Assembly (NCBI RefSeq): GCF_004791165.1
Contig: NZ_SRUZ01000002.1
Coordinates: 586,963 to 650,962 of the forward strand
Direction of reading: 5' to 3'
DNA length: 64,000 nt
From: Mesorhizobium sp. M8A.F.Ca.ET.218.01.1.1
GTDB lineage: Bacteria > Pseudomonadota > Alphaproteobacteria > Rhizobiales > Rhizobiaceae
Shown: piece after piece, positions 1-8,223 of the stretch
Numbering within the stretch: position 1 is the first letter of the stretch
How the letters are laid out: each line of letters starts with the position of its first letter
Position numbers and translations under genes: made by a program
Notes under the pieces: generated by a model
Told to the model about the DNA's origin: nothing
Seen by the model: the letters and a program-made list of their open reading frames with translations, nothing else
Database searches by the model: none

Positions 1-31
1 GACCCGAGGTAAACGCAATGGAAATTCCACC

Positions 32-58
32 TGCCGCAAGCCGCGCACTTTTGCGGCA
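32..58. terminator. Stem-loop downstream of the redoxin gene
   Basis: TGCCGCAA at 32-39 is answered by TTGCGGCA at 51-58 with an 11-base loop. It lies about 85 bases past the redoxin stop codon and could be a weak terminator, but no T-run follows on either strand. Confidence 0.25.
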
Positions 59-142
59 TCGACGTTATTGCTGCGAAGTGCGCCTGGGCGGGCGGATTTG
101 CCGGTGTTCAATTCCAATTGTCATGCCCTTCGCGATCCTTGC

Positions 143-1306
143 TCAGGAAGTGACAGCGTTTTGAGTTTCGGAAGTCTTGTTTTGCGGAGCCACACAGAGA
201 CCCGCGTGACAGGCAGGCTCACCCGTGTAGTTGGCCAGGGCTTGGAGCAACGAGGTGAGGTAGCGCTGTTTGGTTTGGTCCGGCACTGGCTCCGAATGGT
301 CCAGCGATTTGATTGCCACCTCGATCAACTCGATCGCCCGGTCCTTGTTGCCGCTCTCGTAATAATACTGAGCGACCGGAAAGTAACACCCGAATTTAAA
401 GTCTCCATCGCCTTGCGGAGGATTAAGTTCCAGGATCTGTTCGGAGAGCTCCTTGCCCATCGCAAAGCGATCATCATGCGGAAGATGGGAGTTGTCGATC
501 GTGGGATGGAAGAGTTGGTTCAGCGCCATCACCACCCAAGACATCGCTTCGAACTTTTTGTTGATCGCGTCCTCGACCAATTCGCGCATAAGCGGCAAGC
601 CGGTTTTGATGTCGCGCAGCTTGTGAAGCAGAATATCCGCATGAACCCGCCGAAAATCAAAAGAGTCTGGCATCACGGCGAGGCCTTCTTCGATGGCCAA
701 TAGTGCCGCTGCCCAATCCTCGTCCTGCATCGCCGGCCCAAGTTTGGCGTATATCGGCTGACTCAGCGACGATTCGCGCACACGCGAGATTCGCTTTGCA
801 TCGACGGCTTTCGCTTCATAGCTGCTGCGCCAGCTGCCGTTAAGGACTTTCGGCAAAACGTCATCGAGAGGTGCCGGGTGGCCGATATAAGCGATGTGGC
901 CGTCGCGGTCGACCACGAACGAGGTGGGAATCCCGAACGAAGAGCTGGGTTCCAGCCAGAGCTTTTTCATTTCGCCAGTGCAATCGAACGCTGTCCGATA
1001 ATTCAGATTCGGGAACTTCTCGGTCAGCCAGGCATCCACGTTGGTCCGCGCTTCGTCCGCGGTTGCAGCCTTTTCGCAAGCTGCGACTCCGATAATCTCA
1101 AATCCGCTGTCTTTATATTTCTCCTGCAGTTCGATCAAATGGGGCATGGCGTGGACACATGGTCGGCACCAAGTCGCCCAAAATTCAACGAGGTAGACCT
1201 TGCCGGGCCGAAGGCTCGTGAGGGGCTCGCCACGCAGCCAGTTCTCCACTTTCAGCGCAGGAGCCGGGGACCCCATACGCAGTTCCATCTTGGTGTCCAA
1301 AGTCAT
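143..1306 (-). CDS. TlpA-like thioredoxin-fold protein with long C-terminal extension
   Basis: The 387-residue product begins with a redoxin/TlpA domain (about residues 10-160) carrying the thiol-disulfide motif WCRPC at 46-50. A helical, TPR-like region of some 200 residues follows, so it is far longer than a plain TlpA. I see no signal peptide with this start, so a cytoplasmic place is likely. The ATG at 1306 is chosen because AAAGGTG lies 5 bases before it; the open frame extends to 1447 but that part runs through a promoter-like site. The substrate is unknown; a role in thiol homeostasis during nitrogen fixation is inferred from the sigma-54-like promoter upstream. Confidence 0.8.
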   Translation of the reverse strand: MTLDTKMELRMGSPAPALKVENWLRGEPLTSLRPGKVYLVEFWATWCRPCVHAMPHLIELQEKYKDSGFEIIGVAACEKAATADEARTNVDAWLTEKFPNLNYRTAFDCTGEMKKLWLEPSSSFGIPTSFVVDRDGHIAYIGHPAPLDDVLPKVLNGSWRSSYEAKAVDAKRISRVRESSLSQPIYAKLGPAMQDEDWAAALLAIEEGLAVMPDSFDFRRVHADILLHKLRDIKTGLPLMRELVEDAINKKFEAMSWVVMALNQLFHPTIDNSHLPHDDRFAMGKELSEQILELNPPQGDGDFKFGCYFPVAQYYYESGNKDRAIELIEVAIKSLDHSEPVPDQTKQRYLTSLLQALANYTGEPACHAGLCVAPQNKTSETQNAVTS

Positions 1307-1430
1307 TCCACACCTTTCGTCTCTTTTGTCGCGGAATATTTTCCAGTCAAAATCGGACACGGTCTCGAGGGCATTGCTCCCTCTCGCTTGCTTCAGCGGA
1401 GCTCTCACCGTGTTGCCGCACATCAAGCAC

Positions 1431-1446
1431 GGCAAAGGGCATGCCA
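1431..1446 (-). promoter_or_regulatory. Candidate sigma-54 (-24/-12) promoter of the redoxin gene
   Basis: Read on the minus strand the site is TGGCATGCCCTTTGCC, matching TGGCACG-N4-TTGCW except at two positions. It lies 125 bases upstream of the ATG at 1306. No exact TGT-N10-ACA NifA site is present; TGTCGGCTTTCGACGG near 1524 is a poor half-match with wrong spacing. Confidence 0.5.
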
Positions 1447-1560
1447 ACCCTTCTTAGCTTCGGCAAGCGCCGGTACCGCCTTGAATAAGCGAGCCCTAAC
1501 ACGGCCAGCTGACGTTAACCTGAATGTCGGCTTTCGACGGCTCACCTTAGCGGCTGCCGT

Positions 1561-1938
1561 TTAGGAAGGTGAGAGTTTGGCTGGCCCGCTGGCGATAAGA
1601 CCGGCTTCGGCGTCCTGGAGTAGTCGCACTTCGGCGATGGGGTCGAAAGTGCGGGAGAGGCTCGGTACCCTTGCAGCCACCGCCGCATGTGGCCCGGCGT
1701 CATAATTCGCGTCGCGGTTGCCAACGGCGGCGTTGGGCTCGATCCACGTGGCGTTGAGCCCGACAGCACGTAAAGCTGCATCGTGATTGAATGCCCTTTG
1801 CTGTTTCACGCCAAGCAGGAGTCGCGCGACGCTACCTTGCTCAAGCGCGAGCAGAGCGATCTGACGCCGTAGGAATATTGCTCGTCCCGCTTTTGCCGCC
1901 AGAGGCGGAAATCTTTCCTGAATGCCACCGCCGATCAT
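1561..1938 (-). CDS. Hypothetical protein downstream of the N-hydroxylase
   Basis: An open frame of about 125 codons begins 13 bases after the N-hydroxylase stop on the same strand. I do not recognise the product: no motif, signal peptide or membrane segment is evident, and the sequence is rich in Ala, Arg and Leu. No clear ribosome binding site precedes the ATG at 1938. It may be a small operon partner, a decayed gene end, or a chance open frame in GC-rich DNA. Confidence 0.3.
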   Translation of the reverse strand: MIGGGIQERFPPLAAKAGRAIFLRRQIALLALEQGSVARLLLGVKQQRAFNHDAALRAVGLNATWIEPNAAVGNRDANYDAGPHAAVAARVPSLSRTFDPIAEVRLLQDAEAGLIASGPAKLSPS

Positions 1939-1951
1939 CAATATCGACGAA

Positions 1952-3250
1952 TCATATCCCGCTGCCCATTTGTTCGACTCCGAGGTCGGGCCAGCACTCC
2001 GTCAAGGGACGGTTGATGAACCCTAGATGCTCGGGATTGGCGCATGGCGCGCGCCGCAGAAGGCTGTCAAGGATGCGGCGCGCTCGCCAGGCCAGCAGCC
2101 CAAAGTTCGGATCAGCCAGCCCGCGCTGTCCAAGGCAGGCGTTCTGAACGAAAAGGCGTCGGTCTCGCGGTCCGTCCCAGTACACCGAAAAATCCTCGCC
2201 GATGGCGAGCTCATTGCCGATCTGTTCGAGGCGATCTGCGATCGGTTCTAGGAAACCCGGCAGCGGTTTCTCGTACCCGGTGGCCAGGATGACGATATCG
2301 GCGGTTACTTCTCCGATGTTGTCCAAGCCGCGTTGCAGCGTGAGCCTGTGCCCTGCTCCGGCATTGATGCAGCGCGACACGTTGCAACTTGGCCGCAATG
2401 TGATCTCGCATTGGTGTGGCTCGAGAAAGGCGTGGTGGTAGAGCGCCTGATAGACCGCGCGCAACTTGCTTTCTGAAATGCCCTCGGAGGCAAGCGCGAA
2501 ACGCCGCAGGAACAGCTGTCGATGCACCTCGCTCATCGCAGCAAAACGATCCGAGAAGCATGGCGTGAACAGCCCGTTTGTGAACGCGTGGTCGTCGAAA
2601 GGCATCTCGCGCGTCAAGACCCATGTGATCGCCGCGGGCCGCCGTTCTTTCGGCCGGCCGACAAGGTGCAGTAGCAGCTCGGCTCCCGACTGTCCGCCGC
2701 CAACAACGCAGACATGCTTTTTTTGCACCTCAGGATTGATGTGGGCCAACTCAGATGAGTGGAACAGGTTGGGTCCAGTCCAGCCATGAAACTGAGGCGG
2801 AATTTGCGCCTGCTTGCCTATGTCGATGACGAGGTTTCTTGCATCAAGGACCGCGTTGTCCGTCCGCACGCGAAACTCGCCGTCAAAGCGGATTTCGCGA
2901 ACGGCCTCGCCGCCACGGACAAGCGGATTCTTCTGGAACGCCCAGTTGAGATATTGGGCGAACTCGGCTCTAAGCACCCCGTGAAATTGCGCATTGAGGA
3001 AATTGTAAAGACGCCCGTTCTCGTGGAGGTAGTTTACGAATGTGTAGGCTGATCGCGGATTGACCAGAGTAACCAGATCCTGGAAGTGGCCGACCTGGAG
3101 CTCCGCGCAATCGAAAGCGCTGCCTGGATGTCCTCGGAAATCGACCTCCCGGTCCAGGAACAGTGCCCCTTGCGCAATCTCTTCCTGTATCTGACACGCA
3201 AGGCTCAAATTAGATGGTCCAGCACCCACACCAATACAAAAGAGGTCCAC
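1952..3250 (-). CDS. Lysine/ornithine N-monooxygenase family (siderophore N-hydroxylase)
   Basis: The 432-residue protein belongs to the IucD/SidA/PvdA flavoprotein family, which N-hydroxylates the side-chain amine of lysine or ornithine for hydroxamate siderophores. Visible are the N-terminal FAD-binding GVGAGPSNLS (residues 7-16), the NADPH-binding GGGQSGAE motif near the middle and the family ATGY signature near residue 325. The start is GTG at 3250, preceded by GAGGAGTAAGGA. No siderophore synthetase or receptor lies in the window, so the complete pathway must be elsewhere or the gene is a relict. Substrate (Lys versus Orn) cannot be decided here. Confidence 0.85.
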   Translation of the reverse strand: MDLFCIGVGAGPSNLSLACQIQEEIAQGALFLDREVDFRGHPGSAFDCAELQVGHFQDLVTLVNPRSAYTFVNYLHENGRLYNFLNAQFHGVLRAEFAQYLNWAFQKNPLVRGGEAVREIRFDGEFRVRTDNAVLDARNLVIDIGKQAQIPPQFHGWTGPNLFHSSELAHINPEVQKKHVCVVGGGQSGAELLLHLVGRPKERRPAAITWVLTREMPFDDHAFTNGLFTPCFSDRFAAMSEVHRQLFLRRFALASEGISESKLRAVYQALYHHAFLEPHQCEITLRPSCNVSRCINAGAGHRLTLQRGLDNIGEVTADIVILATGYEKPLPGFLEPIADRLEQIGNELAIGEDFSVYWDGPRDRRLFVQNACLGQRGLADPNFGLLAWRARRILDSLLRRAPCANPEHLGFINRPLTECWPDLGVEQMGSGI

Positions 3251-4092
3251 TTATCCTTACTCCTCTAGGAGTGTTTTCCAACTCAGCGGCATGTTGACGT
3301 CGATTGCCGGGCATTGAGCAATGCGAACCTCACAGGCATGCTTGAGCCGCGGTCCCGACTGAGAGGACAGCAAAAGCGTGTGCCGCCTTCCAGGTCTTGG
3401 GCTCAATGTCGGCGGCATCGACAGCGGCGCGGCGTGATCCGAACCCAAGAGCAGAAGGAAAGTGTGTGATGCTGTCGCGCGGCTCTTCCGGATCTTACGG
3501 CGGCTTCTAGCGCCGGCCTCCACCCCAGGAGTGGCTGTTTCCCTGCCACGACGGAAGCGGCTCTTTCTTTCGAGGGGCGTAACCATGGATAACGGCTCTT
3601 AATGCTTTCGGAGACTCCCATGCATGCGGCGTGCCGGATAAAGACCTGTCAAACCAACGAGTTCGCGCAGTTCCAGCTCGTCTGGAATCCGACATTGTCG
3701 CACGCCCGACGATCGGGCAGGGGAAGCTCCGCGGCAGCGGCCCTTGCACACCGCAGGCTGACAGGGACAGCCGCCGATTTGACGCGCGTCCGGGTACTGA
3801 TAAGGGGCCTTCCAACAGGGTTCGCGCACGAGGCGGGGTCTCCTGGTACACCCGCCCTGTGGCTTGGCTGCGGTCTGCTGCAGCCGTTCGTCTTTACTGC
3901 CCGTTGCGGACGATCTCGCACGAGTTGGTTCACGAGAGCGTCGTGAAGCAGTCGAGGCGTCCGGTTTGGCTCTGACAAGCGTCGCAAGATGTTCGCGGAT
4001 CCAGCCATGTCTCCGCAATCCGACCGGTAACCGACGACGACTTCGGACTGGTTGGCGGTCCTACGACCTGATCGGTGTTCCTACGGAGCTGA
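3251..4092. other. Intergenic stretch without a recognisable gene
   Basis: About 840 bases between the N-hydroxylase start and the stress-protein stop. Several overlapping open frames of 60-140 codons exist on both strands, but none has a motif, a good ribosome binding site or a coherent domain. I regard them as GC-driven noise. Confidence 0.5.
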
Positions 4093-4965
4093 TCAGCGAG
4101 CCAAAAACAGCGGCAATGTGGTCTTCCCAAAGCTCCAGCTCGGCGGACCGCCGAAAATCCGCTCACGCAGCCCACGGCTGCCATAAGCACCCATAACCAT
4201 CATGTCAGCACAGATGTCGTTCGCGTGCTGGGTCAGCACTGTGCCCGCCGATTTGCCGGCGCTCTTAAGCAGGTCAACGGAGACCCGAGCACCGTGCCGA
4301 GTAAGATAGGCAGCGATGTCAGCTCCAGACTGCGCGCCTTTCCCGTTGTTTTGCGCCTTTGGATCGACCATAGCGACACAGACTTCCTTGGCAGCGGATA
4401 GGATACTAAGAGCTTCCCGAACCGCACGCGAGGCCTCTACACGCGAATCCCAGCCGACCAGCACGCGTCGAGGCGACAGCGTCGCCTTAACGCCCTTCGG
4501 CACGATGAGCACCGGCTTTCCGCTATCGAACAAGCAGCCGTTGACAACAGGAGGTCCGAGAGTCTCATCGTTGAGGAGGTCTCCTCCAACGATCGTCAGG
4601 TCAGCGCAGAGCGCCCGCTGTCGTGCCACTTCACCGAGGCTAGCCGGATCGCAATAGTCGGTGTCAACGTCACAGGAAAGCGACATAGCTTTCAGCCTTT
4701 TGAGGATATCCGCGGACCGTCTTTCCATTCTGGTCACGTCCTGTGAAAATTTCTCGATTTGCTGAAATCGATAGTTCGGTACTGCAATTGCCTGTGCACG
4801 TCCTGTATTCCATTCGGGGGGCGGAGACAACATCAAGAGCAATGGAGGCGGTATAATGAGTACCGATAGGTGCGCGCCGACCTCGGCACACAGTCCGGCA
4901 GCTGTTGTGAGGTCCTCATCAGAATGATCAGCACCCGTCACACTGAATATGCTTTTAAATTCCAT
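4093..4965 (-). CDS. Tandem universal stress protein (UspA family)
   Basis: The 290-residue protein carries two Usp domains, roughly 1-150 and 165-290. The second ends with the nucleotide-binding G-x2-G-type signature (GAYGSRGLRERIFGG). AGGAGAAG precedes the ATG at 4965. Usp proteins support survival under stress such as low oxygen and energy limitation. It lies downstream of the nif operon and response regulator, with a hairpin between, so co-transcription is uncertain. A function in bacteroids is inference from location. Confidence 0.85.
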   Translation of the reverse strand: MEFKSIFSVTGADHSDEDLTTAAGLCAEVGAHLSVLIIPPPLLLMLSPPPEWNTGRAQAIAVPNYRFQQIEKFSQDVTRMERRSADILKRLKAMSLSCDVDTDYCDPASLGEVARQRALCADLTIVGGDLLNDETLGPPVVNGCLFDSGKPVLIVPKGVKATLSPRRVLVGWDSRVEASRAVREALSILSAAKEVCVAMVDPKAQNNGKGAQSGADIAAYLTRHGARVSVDLLKSAGKSAGTVLTQHANDICADMMVMGAYGSRGLRERIFGGPPSWSFGKTTLPLFLAR

Positions 4966-5013
4966 TTGCCTGCTTCTCCTGGTCTTCGTTAGGAGCGCCT
5001 CAAAGCGGCAACA

Positions 5014-5039
5014 CCGCTCTCAGGAGGAAGAGAGAGCGG
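5014..5039. terminator. Hairpin between response regulator and Usp gene
   Basis: CCGCTCTC (5014-5021) pairs with GAGAGCGG (5032-5039) across a 10-base loop, 22 bases after the response-regulator stop. It could end or attenuate the long nif transcript before the stress-protein gene. No U-tract follows. Confidence 0.4.
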
Positions 5040-5060
5040 CACCACGTTCGATCACCGATT

Positions 5061-5765
5061 TCAGTCGTCCGGCTTCTCGAGCGAGTAGCCGGCCGACCTG
5101 ACGGTGCGAATGACGCTGCCGGGCAAGGCCGTTTTCAGCGCCCTCCTGATTCGGCTGATATGGACATCGACGGTGCGTGCACCGACATGAATGTTGGGCA
5201 GCCAGGCCGCCCCGATAAGCTCGTCCCGGCTGAAGACCTTGCCGGGGGCCTCAATCATAAGCCGCAGCACGTTGAAATCGATCCGTCCGAGATGGATGTC
5301 GTGGCCATTACCGCGAACCCGATGGGCATCGAGCTTCATCTCCAGGCCTCCACAACAAATCCAACTGTCGTTTTCAACCCCGTTCGGACCACGCTTGGTC
5401 AGCCCGAGCCTCGCCCGCAGGCAGTCGAGCAGCTTGGCCGGAGCCACCGGCCGCACAAAGCTCTCAACGCCTGCCTTCAAGAGATCGAGGTGCTGGTGCT
5501 CGGCGCCAGGCGCGATCAGGGCGATGATAGGCAGGTCGGTGGTGCGCGGTTCCCGCTTGAGGTGGGCGCAAATTGCGGACCCGTTTATGCTGGCTGGGTC
5601 GCAATCCAGCACTACGGCCTGAAGCTCCCGTTGTTCGGCCAAGGCCAGCGCAGCCTTCGCGCCGTCTGCCGTCTCACTGCTGAAACCGTCAACCTCCAGT
5701 ATGTGGCTGTAGAGCAGATAGAACTCGGCATCTTGCGAGCAGATCAGGACCAGCGGCTTCTTCAT
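5061..5765 (-). CDS. OmpR/PhoB-type response regulator with degenerate receiver
   Basis: The 234-residue product has an N-terminal receiver (about 1-120) and a C-terminal winged-helix DNA-binding domain (about 130-234) ending in the typical RTVRSAGYSLE. The phospho-acceptor Asp is present (VVLDCD, D54), but the acidic pair near the N-terminus is not the usual DD and the conserved switch Lys is Arg (FVRPVAP). It may therefore work without normal phosphorylation. The frame opens at 5876, but the ATG at 5765 starts exactly at the domain. It follows the NifX-associated gene and is probably the tail of the nif operon. No histidine kinase gene is nearby. TtsI was considered but not supported. Confidence 0.8.
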   Translation of the reverse strand: MKKPLVLICSQDAEFYLLYSHILEVDGFSSETADGAKAALALAEQRELQAVVLDCDPASINGSAICAHLKREPRTTDLPIIALIAPGAEHQHLDLLKAGVESFVRPVAPAKLLDCLRARLGLTKRGPNGVENDSWICCGGLEMKLDAHRVRGNGHDIHLGRIDFNVLRLMIEAPGKVFSRDELIGAAWLPNIHVGARTVDVHISRIRRALKTALPGSVIRTVRSAGYSLEKPDD

Positions 5766-5872
5766 CGGCGATACCCCAACAACCTGGTCGGCCTCGAGTC
5801 CCTGGATCGAGGGGACTGGCCAACATAGTTTCTCGGGTCCGTCATGATGGCCTTTCTCGAAAATCGCGCCCA

Positions 5873-6352
5873 TCATGCCAGCGCCACGTGGGGAAAGGTT
5901 TCGATGACTGAAATCGCATCGTCGACCAGCTTCGTACCGGCCGTGGCGAGCTTCAGGAGCGTCTCGAAGCCAAACCGGTGGACATCGCGCAGCGTTTTGG
6001 ACAAAACGACCAGCCGTCCGGTCGTGAAAAGCACCCGACCAAAACCCTCATGGCTCACCTGGATCATCGGCGATGCCATAAGGCCGCAGCGCTCCTCGAT
6101 CGCAAGCCCGATGGCGGCGTAGTACTTGTCGAGCCTCCACAGCACGTCGGGATCGGGATCTCCGATGATTGGGATCCCTCGGCGCTGTTCCTTGGTAATG
6201 ATGAAGTCGCCCAGCAGCTCAGCGTCCGCTTTGCGTTCCCACGAGCCATAGGAATCCTGAGAACGGATCAGCCGCACGAGGCATTTGACGAACGGGGTGC
6301 AAAGAGCCGCCTCGTCTTCGGCGACAGCTGGGGGGATTGCGGGGTCAGGCAT
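5873..6352 (-). CDS. NifX-associated nitrogen fixation protein (DUF269 family)
   Basis: The 159-residue product matches the small family found directly after nifX in many diazotrophs. It is all-helical in appearance with a conserved segment around 30-110 ([15 protein letters not shown], then [15 protein letters not shown]). Its exact biochemical step is not established; it is thought to assist FeMo-cofactor or electron-transfer steps. The start at 6352 is preceded by a strong AGGAGG and lies 16 bases after the nifX stop, so it belongs to the nifHDKENX operon. Confidence 0.85.
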   Translation of the reverse strand: MPDPAIPPAVAEDEAALCTPFVKCLVRLIRSQDSYGSWERKADAELLGDFIITKEQRRGIPIIGDPDPDVLWRLDKYYAAIGLAIEERCGLMASPMIQVSHEGFGRVLFTTGRLVVLSKTLRDVHRFGFETLLKLATAGTKLVDDAISVIETFPHVALA

Positions 6353-6368
6353 TGGCGTCCTCCTCTTT

Positions 6369-6866
6369 TCAGTCCTCGTCCTCGAAGGACGGTTTCTTTT
6401 CGGCAATGCCCGCTCGCGCCAGCACCTTGCGCAGCCAAGGCGGAGGACACGTCCTGAGCATCATCTGCGTGCGCAAGAGCACCTGTGGGATCGATTGGGG
6501 CTCCGCCACTTTGATCGGGTGGATTTTTGCCGCGACAAGCTTGGCTGCCGAAGGGCCGCCAATTGCCAGACAAAACAGGATCTGACAGCCCTTGAGCGCA
6601 TCCACCTTTGGCGTGATGCGATCATCGCGCTCGGCCCGATGCTCCCCGCTTTCATCGGACACGTCATCGAAGGCCACGGCTTCTACGAGATTCCATTCCT
6701 CGCGCGTCACGTCGTAGACAGCAAAGCGCCTGGCCGACCCGAAATGGGCGTTGAGGTCCTGCATGTCCTGAGTGGCGATCGCAACGCGCAATGCGCCCTT
6801 ACGTCGTTCAGGCATCGGGGCGAAAACCTCACTACTGACCAGCGAGAGGCGGCGAACAGCGTTCAT
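6369..6866 (-). CDS. nifX: NifX, FeMo-cofactor precursor carrier
   Basis: The 165-residue protein has the NifX/NifB-C/NafY-type fold. After a short N-terminal extension comes [19 protein letters not shown], the family's start. In the family, NifX binds NifB-co and the VK-cluster and shuttles them to and from NifEN. Its ATG overlaps the nifN stop by four bases (ATGA), indicating translational coupling. It has the same domain as the C-terminus of NifB in this window (46807-48288). Confidence 0.93.
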   Translation of the reverse strand: MNAVRRLSLVSSEVFAPMPERRKGALRVAIATQDMQDLNAHFGSARRFAVYDVTREEWNLVEAVAFDDVSDESGEHRAERDDRITPKVDALKGCQILFCLAIGGPSAAKLVAAKIHPIKVAEPQSIPQVLLRTQMMLRTCPPPWLRKVLARAGIAEKKPSFEDED

Positions 6867-8215
6867 CGTGATATTTCTCGATTACGGAGTGGATCAAGCG
6901 CCTCAGGAGTGGGCGCGTGTTGGTTGGCCTGGAAGATGCTGGCGACCTCGAAGATCATGTCGCGGGTGCCCTGATAGAGAATTGCGAGCTTGTGCTGGCT
7001 GCCTAGTCGATCGAAGACCGGGAACCCGATGCGCATGAGCGGAATTCGGAGCCGCTCCGATGCTTGGCGCCCGTGCGAATGCGTGACAAGCAGGTCAGCA
7101 CCGACGGCAAGACTTTCCAGATCGCCGAGATCGCCGATCTGAACCGAAACCGCCGGGACTTTCTCGAGAATTTTAGACCTGTCGGTCGTTGTGACGGCCG
7201 CGGCTATCTCGGAGCCGAGGCCAGCAAAGAAGGTCGCAAGTTGGAACAGCTGGTCTGGTTCGGCAGCGATGGCAATTTTCTTGCCGCCGAAATGGAAATG
7301 TCCGTCGAGCATCGCGTCCTGCAATTGCGCCCGGCGCCGGCGCACGCGGGCCGGTACCGCCGCGCCCGAAATCGCAGACAGCAGCGACACGAAGCGGTCC
7401 GTGTCCTGCAGCCCAGTCAGTGACTGGAACAACACGTAAGGCACGCCGGTCAACCCGTGCAGCGCTTTCGCCGGGCGGCGCATGTGCTCACCGATGGCGA
7501 TGCATTGCATGGCCGTGCCCAACTCGCGAATGTCTTCGACGCTGGTGCCGCCGTATGTGGTCGCTACCCAGCGGTCAGGAACCGTACCGTCGAGCGAGCC
7601 TGAAATGTCGGGCAGAATAACCGGCTTGAGCCCAAAGCTTTCAACCATGTCCCGCATATGCTCGATGTCGGCGATAGAGAGGTTGCATCCGGGCAGGATT
7701 GCGATCTTCTTCGGGTGCCGCGCCCGTTCGCCCGAGCGCGTAATCCCTTCGATCATTGCGGTGACTGCCTTGGCCCAGCCCTCTTCGATCGCGCCGTCAA
7801 AATCCGGCGTGTTGGCCAGCACGACCTCCGTACCCGCAAGCTGTTGCGTGTGCTTCCGCATGATGTTGGCAATATCACCCGCGCAATCTTCGCCACGCGT
7901 CTCCACCAGCGCGGTCGTGCACACCCCGATCAGCGTTGGCTTCGTGCGGTTCTTGAGGTTGAGGATCGCCTCTTCCAGATGGTCGGCTGCGCCGAGGATG
8001 GTCGCCACCTCATCCATCGCCGTAGTCTGCAAGGGAATCGCTTCTTTGAAGTGCCGCACGAAGAGAACGAGCGCAAAGCTTGTGCAGCCTTGGCTGCCGT
8101 GGAACAGCGGCATCGCACCGTCGACGCCAAGAAAGGCAAAGGCGGCACCCAGCGGCTGCGACGACTTCAGCGGGTTGACTGCCGCCGATTTGCTCTGGGG
8201 AAGGATGCGGGCCAT
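6863..8215 (-). CDS. nifN: NifN, FeMo-cofactor scaffold beta subunit
   Basis: The 450-residue protein is homologous to NifK and forms with NifE the alpha2-beta2 scaffold on which the FeMo-cofactor precursor matures. Typical family segments are seen near the N-terminus (NPLKSSQPLGAAFAFLG, GSQGCTSFA with the cluster cysteine). I choose ATG at 8215, preceded by GAGG at good spacing and 8 bases after the nifE stop; a GTG at 8230 in frame would overlap nifE. It is the fifth gene of the nifHDKENX operon. Confidence 0.95.
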   Translation of the reverse strand: MARILPQSKSAAVNPLKSSQPLGAAFAFLGVDGAMPLFHGSQGCTSFALVLFVRHFKEAIPLQTTAMDEVATILGAADHLEEAILNLKNRTKPTLIGVCTTALVETRGEDCAGDIANIMRKHTQQLAGTEVVLANTPDFDGAIEEGWAKAVTAMIEGITRSGERARHPKKIAILPGCNLSIADIEHMRDMVESFGLKPVILPDISGSLDGTVPDRWVATTYGGTSVEDIRELGTAMQCIAIGEHMRRPAKALHGLTGVPYVLFQSLTGLQDTDRFVSLLSAISGAAVPARVRRRRAQLQDAMLDGHFHFGGKKIAIAAEPDQLFQLATFFAGLGSEIAAAVTTTDRSKILEKVPAVSVQIGDLGDLESLAVGADLLVTHSHGRQASERLRIPLMRIGFPVFDRLGSQHKLAILYQGTRDMIFEVASIFQANQHAPTPEALDPLRNREISR

Positions 8216-8223
8216 CGGTCGCC

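Noticed and set aside
5061..5765. Response regulator as TtsI, activator of type III secretion
   Set aside because: No type III genes or tts-box-like sites are in the window and the sequence does not match what I know of TtsI.
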